A stretch of DNA of 64,000 nucleotides from Enterococcus lactis (GTDB lineage Bacteria; Bacillota; Bacilli; Lactobacillales; Enterococcaceae), in contig NZ_BNJW01000011.1 of assembly GCF_015751045.1 (NCBI RefSeq), positions 1 through 64,000 on the forward strand, read 5' to 3'. Shown one piece after another: positions 9,316-17,463 of the stretch. Under the pieces are notes generated by a model. That model had not been told where the DNA came from. It searched no databases and worked only from the letters and a program-made list of their open reading frames with translations. Made by a program: the position numbers and the translations under genes. Numbering within the stretch: the first letter of the stretch is position 1; every line of letters starts with the position of its first letter.

Positions 9316-9658
9316 ATTCACCCACACTTTCAAGATAAAAATAGATATAAAAATTATCGTAATCGGCATAGATAACGTTGTAACGCATACTATTGATTAC
9401 GATAAAATATTGATCTTTATTAAATTTCTTGGCGATTGGATGAAATGGTGTCTTTACTTTCTTAGTTAATTTCGATCCCATCGCATCCATAGCTGTTATA
9501 TCGCTATCTCTCATGGAAAGATTTCTAAATTTTAAAGAAGTGATTTCTGTATCTTCTACACCAATCTTTTTTCCTAATTCATTTCTTTTTGTGGTTTGCG
9601 TCAAAATCTTTAACCATCCATCGTTGAACGTTTCTTCGAGTCTACGATTATTCGCCAT
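9305..9658 (-). CDS. Head closure / head-tail adaptor protein
   Basis: A protein of about 117 residues that resembles the phage head-tail joining (head closure) family: an N-terminal region (RRLEETFNDGWLKILTQTTKRNELG) followed by beta strands ending YVIYADYDNFYIYFYL-like. I chose the Met of MANNRRLEE because an AGGTGAT-type site lies upstream and it limits overlap with the previous gene to about 11 bases; the longer reading starts at 9691. It probably seals the portal after packaging and recruits the tail. Confidence 0.7.
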   Translation of the reverse strand: MANNRRLEETFNDGWLKILTQTTKRNELGKKIGVEDTEITSLKFRNLSMRDSDITAMDAMGSKLTKKVKTPFHPIAKKFNKDQYFIVINSMRYNVIYADYDNFYIYFYLESVGEYGD

Positions 9659-9959
9659 TCCCATCACCTGCAATATATTCTTGTAGCGCATAATGTTGAA
9701 TGAAACCTAATAACTCACTAGCGAAATTTTGTTCAAACTCATCTAAAGCACGATTCCAGTCGTATCTACATCTTTCGATTAGCAATCCGTATTCTAAGCT
9801 TTCGGGAGAAAAAGAAAGAGTTGTACTCACTTTACTTTGAAGATAAACAGCATTTTTAGCTATCATCTTTTTAATTGACTCATCTTCTTCATTCCAGGTA
9901 ACGTAAATATTATCCTTCACAGCTGTTAGCAATTCTTCAGTCACTTGTTCAGGCGTCAT
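9648..9959 (-). CDS. Head-tail connector protein (gp6-like)
   Basis: A 103-residue, all-helical protein beginning MTPEQVTEELLTAVKDNIYVTW, typical of the gp6/gp15-like connector family that forms a ring under the portal. Its helix pattern (NAVYLQSK, LIERCRYDWNRALDEFEQNF) fits the family. Its start overlaps the glycosyltransferase stop by four bases (ATGA), indicating translational coupling. Confidence 0.8.
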   Translation of the reverse strand: MTPEQVTEELLTAVKDNIYVTWNEEDESIKKMIAKNAVYLQSKVSTTLSFSPESLEYGLLIERCRYDWNRALDEFEQNFASELLGFIQHYALQEYIAGDGNGE

Positions 9960-10831
9960 CTAACCACCGCCTTAATTGCTTTAACATATGCGTAAGAGCA
10001 TTTTTTCTTGTTTACAAATGATAAATCTTCATCAAAAGGTGTGGAAGTCACGTATCTCCCTTTGAAAAATAAATCTTCATCATTTGTTGTTACTCCAGCA
10101 TTATGCAAGATTTTTACTTCTTTAACTTTTTCTATTGGGTCAGTAGCAAAACAAAAGTCTAATTCCTCGTGAACTTTAGGACCAATATTGAAATACATCA
10201 TGTTCCAAAGCTGTGCCCACATCTCGGATGTCCATATTTGTATATTTGTTTTTTGCCCTCTAAGGTAGCGATATAGCCGATTAGAATCTAGATAAACCTT
10301 TTTCCAATAATTCGCTTTAGGACGGTTAATAACCCACTGTGCGCCTCCTGAATTAGTGTTTATAGTTTCCAAAGATTCTACTGTAACATTTACAATGTTT
10401 GCCATATCTTTTAGAATATTTTCTCCGTTTTCACAGCTTCTAATATAATCAAGACTTAGATAACTACAGCAGTCGCTACAATACCAAACATCATCTTTAG
10501 AAGGCAATTTGCGCAAATTAATTCTTTTATTGAAAATGACATCCGAATCGATATAGAAATATCGGTCGTTCTCACGCGAATGATCTTCTTCTAAATATTT
10601 CCACCATAAATATGGTTTAATCGAAGGAATATACTCTTTGTCGTCCCGCAGATCATCGTACACATGAACTTCAACGCCATATTCCTTCTCAAAAAAAATA
10701 GGAATCTGATCATCGTGTCTGCTGAAAAGCAATACGATATCTTTGATTCCTAGTTTCTTCAGATTAGTTAAACAAACTTCAAGCTCCCATTTAAACCGAT
10801 TGATTGCCGGCTGACAAAGAATATACTTCAT
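9956..10831 (-). CDS. Phage glycosyltransferase (GT-A type) encoded behind capsid gene
   Basis: A 291-residue protein when started at the ATG with an AGGTGAT site lying over the capsid stop; a GTG three codons earlier is an alternative. Visible motifs fit a GT-A/GT8-like nucleotide-sugar transferase: a Rossmann-like start (MKYILCQPAINRFKWELE), the metal-binding DxD at 95-97 in YFYIDSDVIF, an NSGGAQW loop at 160-166 like the sugar-binding NSG motif, and LHNAGV at 242-247. No signal peptide or membrane segment is seen, so it should be cytosolic. Placement between capsid and connector genes, with coupling on both sides, means it is made with virion proteins. The likely substrates are the Thr-rich tails of capsid and major tail protein; that link is inference. 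The sugar donor is unknown. Confidence 0.78.
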   Translation of the reverse strand: MKYILCQPAINRFKWELEVCLTNLKKLGIKDIVLLFSRHDDQIPIFFEKEYGVEVHVYDDLRDDKEYIPSIKPYLWWKYLEEDHSRENDRYFYIDSDVIFNKRINLRKLPSKDDVWYCSDCCSYLSLDYIRSCENGENILKDMANIVNVTVESLETINTNSGGAQWVINRPKANYWKKVYLDSNRLYRYLRGQKTNIQIWTSEMWAQLWNMMYFNIGPKVHEELDFCFATDPIEKVKEVKILHNAGVTTNDEDLFFKGRYVTSTPFDEDLSFVNKKKCSYAYVKAIKAVVR

Positions 10832-10840
10832 TCTGATCAC

Positions 10841-12001
10841 CTACGCTTGTGTTGTAGTTGTTGTGGTTGTTGGTTTTGTAGTTGTAGTAGTAGTTCCCAA
10901 AGCGCTAATATCTAACACAATGAAACTATCGTTACGTTTAGGTTGTCCATTTGCATATTGTTTAGCTAGATAAATGCGTTCGTCTTCAACAAAATGGTAT
11001 TCATCTGAAGCTTCAATTTTTAGTGTAGATCCTACACCCATAAAGTAATCTGAAGCTACCCCAATAACTGCTTTTCCTTCTGGCACAGCTGTTGACTGCA
11101 AGTCTGAAACTGGTACTGGCAATACTTGTACATATTCTCCATTAGCAGTTAGTACAGTCTTAGCTGGGAATACTTTAGACCAGTAATCAGTTGGATTCAC
11201 AATTAGGACCACATCAGAAGGATTCACATTACGATAAATCGGATCATCTACACCTTCGATATTGAATTTTGATAGTCGTGCCATCAAACCACCCATAGTT
11301 GCAGCATCTAAAGCTGTAATAGGTTCTGCTGTTTTTTCAGCATATTCTCCGCTAGTTTGTTTGCTCATGTCACGCATCATTCCAACTGGCATATCTTTAC
11401 CAGTACCATCAACAATTGCTTGTTCTAATGCAATTCTCAACGATTCAACTAAAACAGTACGAACATAACGATCTAACCATACTGGACCTAAGTCAAGCAT
11501 TGCCTTACATACAGGGATATAACCTGATAGCTTGAACTGCTTCATGTTAATTACGTCAAAGCCATTATCTAAAACTCTTTTAACAGCTTCGCACAGTTTA
11601 CCCCACCATGCTGGATTGACTCCACGTGACACAATCCATTCTGTTACACCAGTTGTGTTAACAAAAGTAATTTTTTGCAATAGTGGATGAGATTGTTCTA
11701 GATCTTCAAATACGCGTTCAAATACAGTAGCTGGTACTAATTCTTCAACCCCTGCAAAACCTTCGTTATTCACCACTTCGTTATAGAATTTTGTTTCTTG
11801 CGTAGTTAACACACGCTGACCACGATTCATTAATACTAATTGATCTTGATTTTTTGCTGTTGCTTCTTCTAAAATTTTATCCTGAATTTCCTTAGATAAG
11901 CTTACCATAGCTGCGCTAAAAGATTCTTCGTTACCATCTTTAAAAGCCTTCATCAATTGGTCGCTTGCAGCTGTTACACCTTTTAAATTTTTAACTGTCA
12001 T
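10841..12001 (-). CDS. HK97-fold major capsid protein with polythreonine C-terminus
   Basis: A 386-residue protein of the HK97-type phage major capsid family. The first ~90 residues are charged and helical (the delta/scaffold domain, probably removed by the neighbouring ClpP-like protease). The mature part then starts near FAGVEELVPATVFERVFEDL, with characteristic LLQKITFVNTTG and later DPIYRNVNPSDVVLIVNP. The C-terminus is six Thr, Lys-Pro, seven Thr, Gln-Ala, an unusual low-complexity tail whose last nine residues equal those of the major tail protein. The start overlaps the protease stop by one base. Confidence 0.95.
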   Translation of the reverse strand: MTVKNLKGVTAASDQLMKAFKDGNEESFSAAMVSLSKEIQDKILEEATAKNQDQLVLMNRGQRVLTTQETKFYNEVVNNEGFAGVEELVPATVFERVFEDLEQSHPLLQKITFVNTTGVTEWIVSRGVNPAWWGKLCEAVKRVLDNGFDVINMKQFKLSGYIPVCKAMLDLGPVWLDRYVRTVLVESLRIALEQAIVDGTGKDMPVGMMRDMSKQTSGEYAEKTAEPITALDAATMGGLMARLSKFNIEGVDDPIYRNVNPSDVVLIVNPTDYWSKVFPAKTVLTANGEYVQVLPVPVSDLQSTAVPEGKAVIGVASDYFMGVGSTLKIEASDEYHFVEDERIYLAKQYANGQPKRNDSFIVLDISALGTTTTTTKPTTTTTTTQA

Positions 12002-12687
12002 TATTTTGCATCTCCTTGTCCAAATGTTTTATTTAATGCTGCTGTAAATGCAGCAATTTTTTCTGCTCTTTTTTCTTCAACTTCATTCAAAATTTCTTCA
12101 ACGCTTTGTTCTTTTTTAGCTTCAGTACCTGAGCTATTTTCTGCATCGATAATTTCATCGACCAATCCATAACTCAAAGCTGTTTCTGCATCCATAAACG
12201 ATTCTTTTTCAAGAAGTTCTTGCAATGCTTCATCTGTGCCATTGAATCGTGTTTTATATGAAGCCTTTACCGATTTATCAATTGATTCCAGTTGGTCAGC
12301 AATCGTGCGAAAATCATCGACATTTCCTTCTCCATATGTGGAAGCGCGGTGAATCATCAATTGTGCATTGTTGTAGATTTTTATAGTATCGCCAGCCATT
12401 GCGATAATTGAAGCAGCACTAGCGGCTAAGCCGTTAATCACAACGTTAACTTTTGCTTTATTTGACTTAAGTAAGTTCCCAATAGCAATCCCTTGAAATA
12501 CGTCTCCACCGTTTGAATTAATCACTACTTCAATTTCTTCTTGATCACCTAGACTATCCAAAATATTTTTGATTCCCTTGTCAGTATTCCCTTCAAAGAA
12601 CCAACTAGAACCAATAAATCCCTGAATAAAAATTTGCGGTACTGTGCCTTCATTCTTTACTGCTAGAAATGTTTTCATTGTTGTCAT
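12001..12687 (-). CDS. ClpP-like prohead protease (S14 family)
   Basis: A 228-residue head maturation protease. The ClpP fold is evident: VVINSNGGDVFQGIAIGNLL, catalytic Ser90 in NGLAASAASIIAMAGD, and His113 in QLMIHRAS. An acidic KEQSVEEILNEVEEKRAEK tail follows. It should cleave the capsid delta domain during prohead maturation. I chose the ATG of MTTMKTF because AAAGGAGGTGAGGCGA sits ideally before it; the upstream GTG lies inside that site. It overlaps the portal gene end by about 38 bases. Confidence 0.92.
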   Translation of the reverse strand: MTTMKTFLAVKNEGTVPQIFIQGFIGSSWFFEGNTDKGIKNILDSLGDQEEIEVVINSNGGDVFQGIAIGNLLKSNKAKVNVVINGLAASAASIIAMAGDTIKIYNNAQLMIHRASTYGEGNVDDFRTIADQLESIDKSVKASYKTRFNGTDEALQELLEKESFMDAETALSYGLVDEIIDAENSSGTEAKKEQSVEEILNEVEEKRAEKIAAFTAALNKTFGQGDAK

Positions 12688-13828
12688 TCGCCTCACCTCC
12701 TTTCGATACTTGTTGGTTGTTTTTAGTTATAAATATTTCATCTGCCATCGCCTTATCAGAGCGATCATTTCCAACGCGTTCTCTTCCTTCGTTGATTGTA
12801 AATACCCCATTTCTAATGCCTACATCAATAGCGTCAACCAAATCTTTGAAGCTAGTAATCTTGATCATAGTTGTATCCACACGTACAAAATTCCCTGACA
12901 AGTATTCTTCTGCTTCATAGAGACTAGCGTTAAACGCATCCTGAATAAGTTCAGCAATCGGTATGATTTCGAACATTAAAAAAGCGTCCACTTGATCCGA
13001 TAACCCACTCATGTCTCCCTTTAGTAGGTTTTTCGGAACGTGAAACGCTGCTGCTGTCATCTCAAAGATGTCGTCTATTAAGTTTTTTATATCTCTTGAA
13101 TTGCTTTGGAAGTTTCCGCTGAAATCTTCTAAATTGAATCCTTCTTGTAGTTGGAATACTGCCCCTGCATTGTCCGCTTCCATGAATGGTTTGAACTGCG
13201 ATGTCATCATTTTATTGATTTGGTCTTGTGTTGTATTGTCTTGTGGTCGAAATAAATTCCCTTTCAATACGTATCTACGAGCGTTAGAACGCTTATAAAC
13301 ATTCATAGCACTAGAAATGAGTTTCCCATACGCTTGATAATACGCATCGACTAGTTGCCTGATTTGTTGATCTGCGTATTTTATATAGATAACATCACTT
13401 TCTAGAAATTCTCTATCAAGGACTATGTTGTTAATTTGTACTTGAGAAAACACATCATCTTTTAATGCATACTCTGTGACATCCCAACTATCCGCAATAA
13501 ATATTTCGCTAGAATTATTAGACGGAGAAACGATCAATACTTCATTGTAGAATATTAATCTCCTGATCAGTTTTTTTCTAAATTCTGTTGCATTATTTTT
13601 CTTATTAGGAGCTACATTCAGCCTATAGTAAAGATCATTCTTTTTATTTTTTCCATCTTCATATGACTTGAATTCCGCTTTACTCATCGCATTTGCAATC
13701 AAATCAATACAAGTTTCAATCGCAAATTTTCGATACACAAAATCAACTTGCAATTTACAAAAGTATTCTTCTAAAGGAACCGTTGCTTTTTTTGTGAAGT
13801 ATCCTACCGCCTTTTGAAAAATCCCCAC
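12650..13828 (-). CDS. Phage portal protein (HK97 type)
   Basis: A 392-residue portal protein forming the dodecameric ring through which DNA enters and leaves the head. Recognisable pieces: an N-terminal GIFQKAVGYFTKK, FRKKLIRRLIFYNEVLIV, PQDNTTQDQINKMM, and AAAFHVPKNLLKGDMSGLSDQ near the C-terminal third. The most likely start is the GTG of VGIFQK, placed seven bases after AAAGGAGGTGAG; the ORF extends upstream through the ribosome site to a TTG. It lies between the large terminase and protease genes. Confidence 0.93.
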   Translation of the reverse strand: MGIFQKAVGYFTKKATVPLEEYFCKLQVDFVYRKFAIETCIDLIANAMSKAEFKSYEDGKNKKNDLYYRLNVAPNKKNNATEFRKKLIRRLIFYNEVLIVSPSNNSSEIFIADSWDVTEYALKDDVFSQVQINNIVLDREFLESDVIYIKYADQQIRQLVDAYYQAYGKLISSAMNVYKRSNARRYVLKGNLFRPQDNTTQDQINKMMTSQFKPFMEADNAGAVFQLQEGFNLEDFSGNFQSNSRDIKNLIDDIFEMTAAAFHVPKNLLKGDMSGLSDQVDAFLMFEIIPIAELIQDAFNASLYEAEEYLSGNFVRVDTTMIKITSFKDLVDAIDVGIRNGVFTINEGRERVGNDRSDKAMADEIFITKNNQQVSKGGEANDNNENISSSKE

Positions 13829-13847
13829 TTTCTCACCTCCTTTCAAG

Positions 13848-15542
13848 TTAGAATACTAGAGGAGTAAATCCAGTTCCTGTATTTTCTACTGAACTATTTG
13901 TGACTGTTACAGGAGCAGAATCATAAATATCATCCAAAAAATTCAAACCATGAAGGAATGAAAAAAAGCCATCCGTTTTTCTAGTTTCAGGTTCTATTTT
14001 TTCATAGCGTATATTCCCATTAGAAATATGCTCTTCATATACATTCATGCAATACCAACGCATAATTGCATCATCACCAAAATATAAACGTTGATTAATA
14101 AAAAGGTCATCAACCAGATCTTTTAACATACCATGTGTAACAGATCCGCTTCGAACAATTTCTACAGTAAAACCTGCTTCTTCTAAAGCGGGCTTCAATA
14201 TTTTTGCACGGTACATATCCATAGCGATTTTTTTAATGTAATATTTATTACTCATTTCAAGAAACCAACCTACGATATAATCAGCTTCTATATTTTTCCC
14301 ATGAACGATCTGTGATTTACCTTGATCTATAGAAATATCTATAATCTCTCGTTTTATGTTCTGTAATCGAAGAGCTGATTCGTGGATAAAAGTATGTTGT
14401 GTAAAATACACATCTTTATCATATTTTCCTAGCAACCCAACGCTGGCAAAATCTCGTCTATCAGCAAAATCGACTGTTCCTATCACTTCATCCATTTTTT
14501 CAGGAAATTCTTTTTCTTTCGTATGCAGAACATCATCATATGAAGCAACAGCAAAGCGTGTGTCTTCCATTGGTCTGTTCATTCGTTTCGTCATGAACGT
14601 AAGTCTTAAACCAGCATTACGTTGCATTTGAGAGTATTCTTGAAACATTTTCCGTTTTAGATCTGCATTGTAATTAATAGTTGGACAAGCTTTTTCCCAC
14701 ATGTCGGGATCATCAACTTCATTATCGTTATCCAAGCGACAAATAAATGGAAACAAACTAGAAAATTCTGCTCCATCCTTGTCAATTCCAAGTTCTCCAG
14801 AAAGAATCATTTTTGATTCTTCTATAATGTCATCAAGCGGACCACCACGAACATGACCATTAGTTGTATCATAAAATTCTCTATAATCTCGAATTTTACC
14901 ACCACCAGAAGTAGCCACATTTATCATTGAATAATCTTCATTTTCGTGAATTTCATCAAAGCGGTTTGCACCTGGTCGCTTCCCGTCTTTTGTTCTAGCG
15001 TTTGCCGTGTTATAACGAAGTTTGCTATTTGTAGCAATATTTTGAATAACTTCCTTCGTAGCTTTAAATACTTTTTTATCTAAATCTGGATGATCTTTAA
15101 TTACTTTAAATACATCATCAAAACTAGTCTTTGCTTGGCTTTCGTTATTGGCATAAATATCAATATCATAATTTTTAACACCGTGTTTTGCAGTCAGCAA
15201 GAAAAAATTGTTCCAAGAAGCAAAACCAGTTTTACCATTACCACGTCCCATTAATGAAAGATATCTATTGAACACTAGCGTTTTATCTTTTTTCCATCGG
15301 ACTCCATAAATAAAACATTGTAGAAATTTTTCCCACGGAATTAATTCAAATGGAAAGTATTGTGCTGGTATATTGATTGAATCCTCTACCATTTGCTTAT
15401 CGAAGTAAATATCTTCTCTAGTAAAGACTCTTTCTTCTAGATACTTTTTTAGCAATAATTGCTCTTTGCATACCTTGATAGTGCCTTCTTCTATAGCTTT
15501 GAACCAATTTTCAATATGCTTATAACTCAGGAATTGATTCAT
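13848..15542 (-). CDS. terL: Terminase large subunit
   Basis: A 564-residue DNA packaging motor of the HK97-like family. Walker A-like GRGNGKTGF lies at about 99-107, and a Walker B-like acidic cluster (FDEIHENED) at about 200. The C-terminal half contains nuclease-type acidic residues (GTVDFADRRDFASVG, IAMDMYRAKIL). It uses ATP to pump DNA and cuts at packaging sites. The ATG of MNQFLSY was preferred over an upstream GTG because AGGTGA lies at proper spacing. It overlaps terS by about 23 bases. Confidence 0.94.
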   Translation of the reverse strand: MNQFLSYKHIENWFKAIEEGTIKVCKEQLLLKKYLEERVFTREDIYFDKQMVEDSINIPAQYFPFELIPWEKFLQCFIYGVRWKKDKTLVFNRYLSLMGRGNGKTGFASWNNFFLLTAKHGVKNYDIDIYANNESQAKTSFDDVFKVIKDHPDLDKKVFKATKEVIQNIATNSKLRYNTANARTKDGKRPGANRFDEIHENEDYSMINVATSGGGKIRDYREFYDTTNGHVRGGPLDDIIEESKMILSGELGIDKDGAEFSSLFPFICRLDNDNEVDDPDMWEKACPTINYNADLKRKMFQEYSQMQRNAGLRLTFMTKRMNRPMEDTRFAVASYDDVLHTKEKEFPEKMDEVIGTVDFADRRDFASVGLLGKYDKDVYFTQHTFIHESALRLQNIKREIIDISIDQGKSQIVHGKNIEADYIVGWFLEMSNKYYIKKIAMDMYRAKILKPALEEAGFTVEIVRSGSVTHGMLKDLVDDLFINQRLYFGDDAIMRWYCMNVYEEHISNGNIRYEKIEPETRKTDGFFSFLHGLNFLDDIYDSAPVTVTNSSVENTGTGFTPLVF

Positions 15543-15834
15543 TTGCTTCACCTACCAATTCAGGAGTAATGGCAAGTTTATCCAACATCAATCCCATTTG
15601 TTTATTGACAGAAACAAGCAACGCTACTGATTCATTCTTTTTACCATTCTCCAATCTAATGCCGTTCTCGGATATATCTTCCTCCAGTGATATCGCCGTT
15701 TCCCATAAACTGATATAACGATCAACATTATCTAAGAATGGCTCAATATTTGTTTTCTGACTTTCCAATTGGCTTATTAAAGAGCGGCGTAATTTTTCTC
15801 TGTAGCGATTTTGAGACAATTCGTTTTTAAACAT
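15520..15834 (-). CDS. terS: Terminase small subunit (P27 type)
   Basis: A 104-residue P27-family small terminase that recognises the packaging site. It is helical, with a basic N-terminus (NRYREKLRRSLISQLESQ) and a C-terminal part (VALLVSVNKQMGLMLDKLAITP) that matches the family. A GAAAGGAGGGC site precedes the ATG. The G/C-tract-rich gap just upstream may hold the cos site it binds. Confidence 0.85.
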   Translation of the reverse strand: MFKNELSQNRYREKLRRSLISQLESQKTNIEPFLDNVDRYISLWETAISLEEDISENGIRLENGKKNESVALLVSVNKQMGLMLDKLAITPELVGEANESIPEL

Positions 15835-15840
15835 TCTAGC

Positions 15841-15937
15841 CCTCCTTTCATGATAAAGTTCGAAAAAATATTTTTTCCTGACAGCCCCCTCCGTTTCATC
15901 ACCCCCAAAAAAATTGCGATTTATTTTAAGGGGGGGG
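15841..15937. promoter_or_regulatory. Candidate cos/packaging site region upstream of terS
   Basis: This short gap holds clustered homopolymer tracts, including eight G (15930-15937), five C followed by seven A (15902-15912), and CCCCCTCCG, unlike the AT-rich surroundings. P27/HK97-type phages with an HNH gene next to the terminase usually package by cos, and cos normally lies beside terS. No complementary overhang can be proven without the other phage end. Confidence 0.35.
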
Positions 15938-16219
15938 TTATCTCACCATCGGAATGAAAGCTTCAGCGAAGTCAATGTAATAATTAATCTCTTCAATGCC
16001 ATATCCAAAAACATTTTTTATTCTTTCAACGTTATTATCTTTATTCAACGCTTCTCTTACTTGATTCACTTTGTATTTGCTACAACAGTTATCTGATAAC
16101 AGATCCCTAATACCTACATAGCGAACGTATATCAAACGTTTAATTAATCCTTGTGTATAAGATGAATACTCTTCAATCTTTTCTGTATCATACTCTCTGC
16201 CATTGTCATTGATGATCAT
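15938..16219 (-). CDS. Hypothetical phage protein between HNH and terS
   Basis: A 93-residue protein when started at MIINDNGREYD, which has GGTGG at correct spacing; a longer reading begins at 16255 inside the HNH gene. It is charged, with SYTQGLIKRLIYVRYVGIRDLLSDN and a Cys pair (NCCSKY). No known domain is recognised. The position in the packaging module suggests a role in late gene expression or packaging, but this is only context. Confidence 0.65.
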   Translation of the reverse strand: MIINDNGREYDTEKIEEYSSYTQGLIKRLIYVRYVGIRDLLSDNCCSKYKVNQVREALNKDNNVERIKNVFGYGIEEINYYIDFAEAFIPMVR

Positions 16220-16223
16220 GCAC

Positions 16224-16568
16224 TTACCACCTTTCACTTGCGTCGAAGTTAGCAAAGCTTTCTATCTTCTTCTCTTGTTTATCTAATGCTGTAAGATATC
16301 TGCCATGAACTTCATTATGATGTTCAACACATAAACAAATAAGATTATCTAAATCTAAAGCTAAGTCAGGTCTATCCTTGACTTCCTTTATATGATGAAC
16401 GTTCTCTACTCTATGATACTTACCTAGTCTTCTACACTCTTGGCATTCATAGTGATCTCGTTTCATCGCTTTCTCTCTAAGCCTGCGCCATTTAGGAGAC
16501 TGATAGAACTTAACTAAACGATCTTCTCTTATCAACTGTAATAGCCATCTATAGAATTCCTCGGTCAT
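16224..16568 (-). CDS. HNH endonuclease of the packaging module
   Basis: A 114-residue HNH nuclease. Two CxxC-type zinc positions (YECQECRR and LICLCVEHH) frame the NVHHIKEVKDRPDLALDLDNLI core and HNEVHG end. Nucleases of this kind next to the terminase genes in HK97-like phages help the terminase to cut cos. It starts the late packaging operon together with the small genes before it. Confidence 0.9.
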   Translation of the reverse strand: MTEEFYRWLLQLIREDRLVKFYQSPKWRRLREKAMKRDHYECQECRRLGKYHRVENVHHIKEVKDRPDLALDLDNLICLCVEHHNEVHGRYLTALDKQEKKIESFANFDASERW

Positions 16569-16593
16569 GTTCCGTCTCCTTTCGCAATCTTAT

Positions 16594-16761
16594 TTAATGC
16601 TTAGCTATTCTTTTGCCATACAATGGAATAACTTCGTTGTTTTCCTTTCGTTTATATGTATCGCTCTTTATTGGTCTTCTATACTTTCGTACTATCTCAC
16701 CGTTACCATTTTGCACAGTGATTACTTCATACTTCTGTTCTAAGTATTGTGGTCTATACAT
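16594..16761 (-). CDS. Small basic hypothetical phage protein
   Basis: 55 residues beginning MYRPQYLEQKYEV, with an excellent AAAGGAGGTAAC site seven to eight bases before the ATG. It is rich in Lys/Arg/Tyr (YRRPIKSDTYKRKEN). Function is not recognised. It lies between a weak terminator-like hairpin and the HNH gene, so it may lead the packaging operon. Confidence 0.65.
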   Translation of the reverse strand: MYRPQYLEQKYEVITVQNGNGEIVRKYRRPIKSDTYKRKENNEVIPLYGKRIAKH

Positions 16762-16785
16762 TGTTGTTACCTCCTTTATGTAAAA

Positions 16786-16807
16786 TAAAAAGACCACTCA
16801 ATGAGTG
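16786..16807 (-). terminator. Weak terminator-like hairpin
   Basis: CACTC and GAGTG around a three-base loop at 16795-16807, followed on the minus strand by GTCTTTTTATTTT. The stem is short, so read-through into the packaging genes is likely. It could separate the RNA region upstream from the late genes. Confidence 0.4.
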
Positions 16808-16901
16808 ATTCTCTATGTAAAAACTACACCTCAGCAATGAGATGCAGTTATACCTCTGTACGGTTTTACTGACAGGCAGTTATGGATCACCGTAAACCAA
16901 A

Positions 16902-16989
16902 GCCACTGGCAATGAATCGAACATTGCATGGTTGCCGAAGCATTGACCTAGCACGCATGCTTAGCGTCTACCCTTTCCGCTACAGTGAC
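16902..16989 (-). tRNA. tRNA-like gene, class II (Leu/Ser-like), atypical anticodon arm
   Basis: The 88-base minus-strand segment has a 7-bp acceptor stem (GTCACTG with CAGTGGC, one G-U), a D-arm GCGGAAAGGGTAGACGC much like Leu tRNAs, an extra variable arm (GGT..TGC TTCG GCA ACC), and a canonical T-arm with TTCGATT loop. The anticodon region is not canonical: the best fold, AGC-ATGCGT-GCT plus flanking pairs, needs a bulge or a non-seven-base loop, and one extra C lies before the acceptor strand. It may be a degenerate or phage-specific tRNA. Isotype cannot be assigned safely. Confidence 0.45.
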
Positions 16990-17014
16990 ACTATAAAATT
17001 ATTCTTGGCTGCTA

Positions 17015-17098
17015 CTATTTTTTATTTTGTCCATTTTTAAATCCAATCATATAGACATTAAGACAGAGCGCAAAAATTGAAATTATTAACGCCGTCAT
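17015..17098 (-). CDS. 27-residue hydrophobic small protein
   Basis: A short ORF with a good site (AGGTGGGTAAAGAGAA before ATG). The peptide is one membrane helix followed by a basic tail: MTALIISIFALCLNVYMIGF then KNGQNKK. Size and layout resemble small holin-like or type I toxin peptides, but I do not recognise a specific family and no antisense RNA is proven. It lies just upstream of the tRNA-like gene. Confidence 0.45.
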   Translation of the reverse strand: MTALIISIFALCLNVYMIGFKNGQNKK

Positions 17099-17192
17099 TT
17101 CTCTTTACCCACCTTTTTTAATTATTTAGTTAAGTTATATTTTTCTGATACTTGGTATGATTTCATGAGTGCAGCTGCTAAAAAATATACTG

Positions 17193-17330
17193 CTAAGAAA
17201 CTTGGATTGTGAAATTAGCAATTTCATCTAAAGTTTCTTGTAACTGTTCGACTTGGTCACTAGCCTTGTTGAGCAGTTCTTTTAGTTCAGTCAAATCTAA
17301 TTTGAAAGTTGCTTTGATTTCTTTATCCAT
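17193..17330 (-). CDS. Small coiled-coil hypothetical protein
   Basis: 45 residues from MDKEIKATFKLDL, with GGAGGG seven bases before the ATG. It ends in a Leu-rich heptad pattern (LKELLNKASDQVEQLQETLDEIANF), so it is probably a short coiled coil. A repeated motif, TTGCTGTCTATTAA, lies immediately upstream and recurs before another small late gene, hinting at shared late regulation. Confidence 0.6.
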   Translation of the reverse strand: MDKEIKATFKLDLTELKELLNKASDQVEQLQETLDEIANFTIQVS

Positions 17331-17353
17331 TCGTTTTCCCTCCAACACATAAA

Positions 17354-17368
17354 TTAATAGACAGCAAC
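17354..17368 (-). promoter_or_regulatory. Copy 1 of repeated late-region motif (GTTGCTGTCTATTAA)
   Basis: Fifteen bases located 24 bases before the start of the 45-residue gene. The core ATAGACAGCAAC recurs at 18898-18912 and, inverted, at 18971-18985; a diverged form is at 18746-18763. It may be an operator or activator-dependent promoter element. Confidence 0.45.
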
Positions 17369-17463
17369 AAAATAACATTGCTTTGATAATTTGGTATCGA
17401 CCACTATAAATTTCTTTTCTTGCAATTATTTTTAATATATGCTAGATTATCAACCGATATAGT

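Noticed and set aside
12644-12920. Two overlapping plus-strand frames opposite the portal gene end
   Set aside because: Shadows, no ribosome sites.
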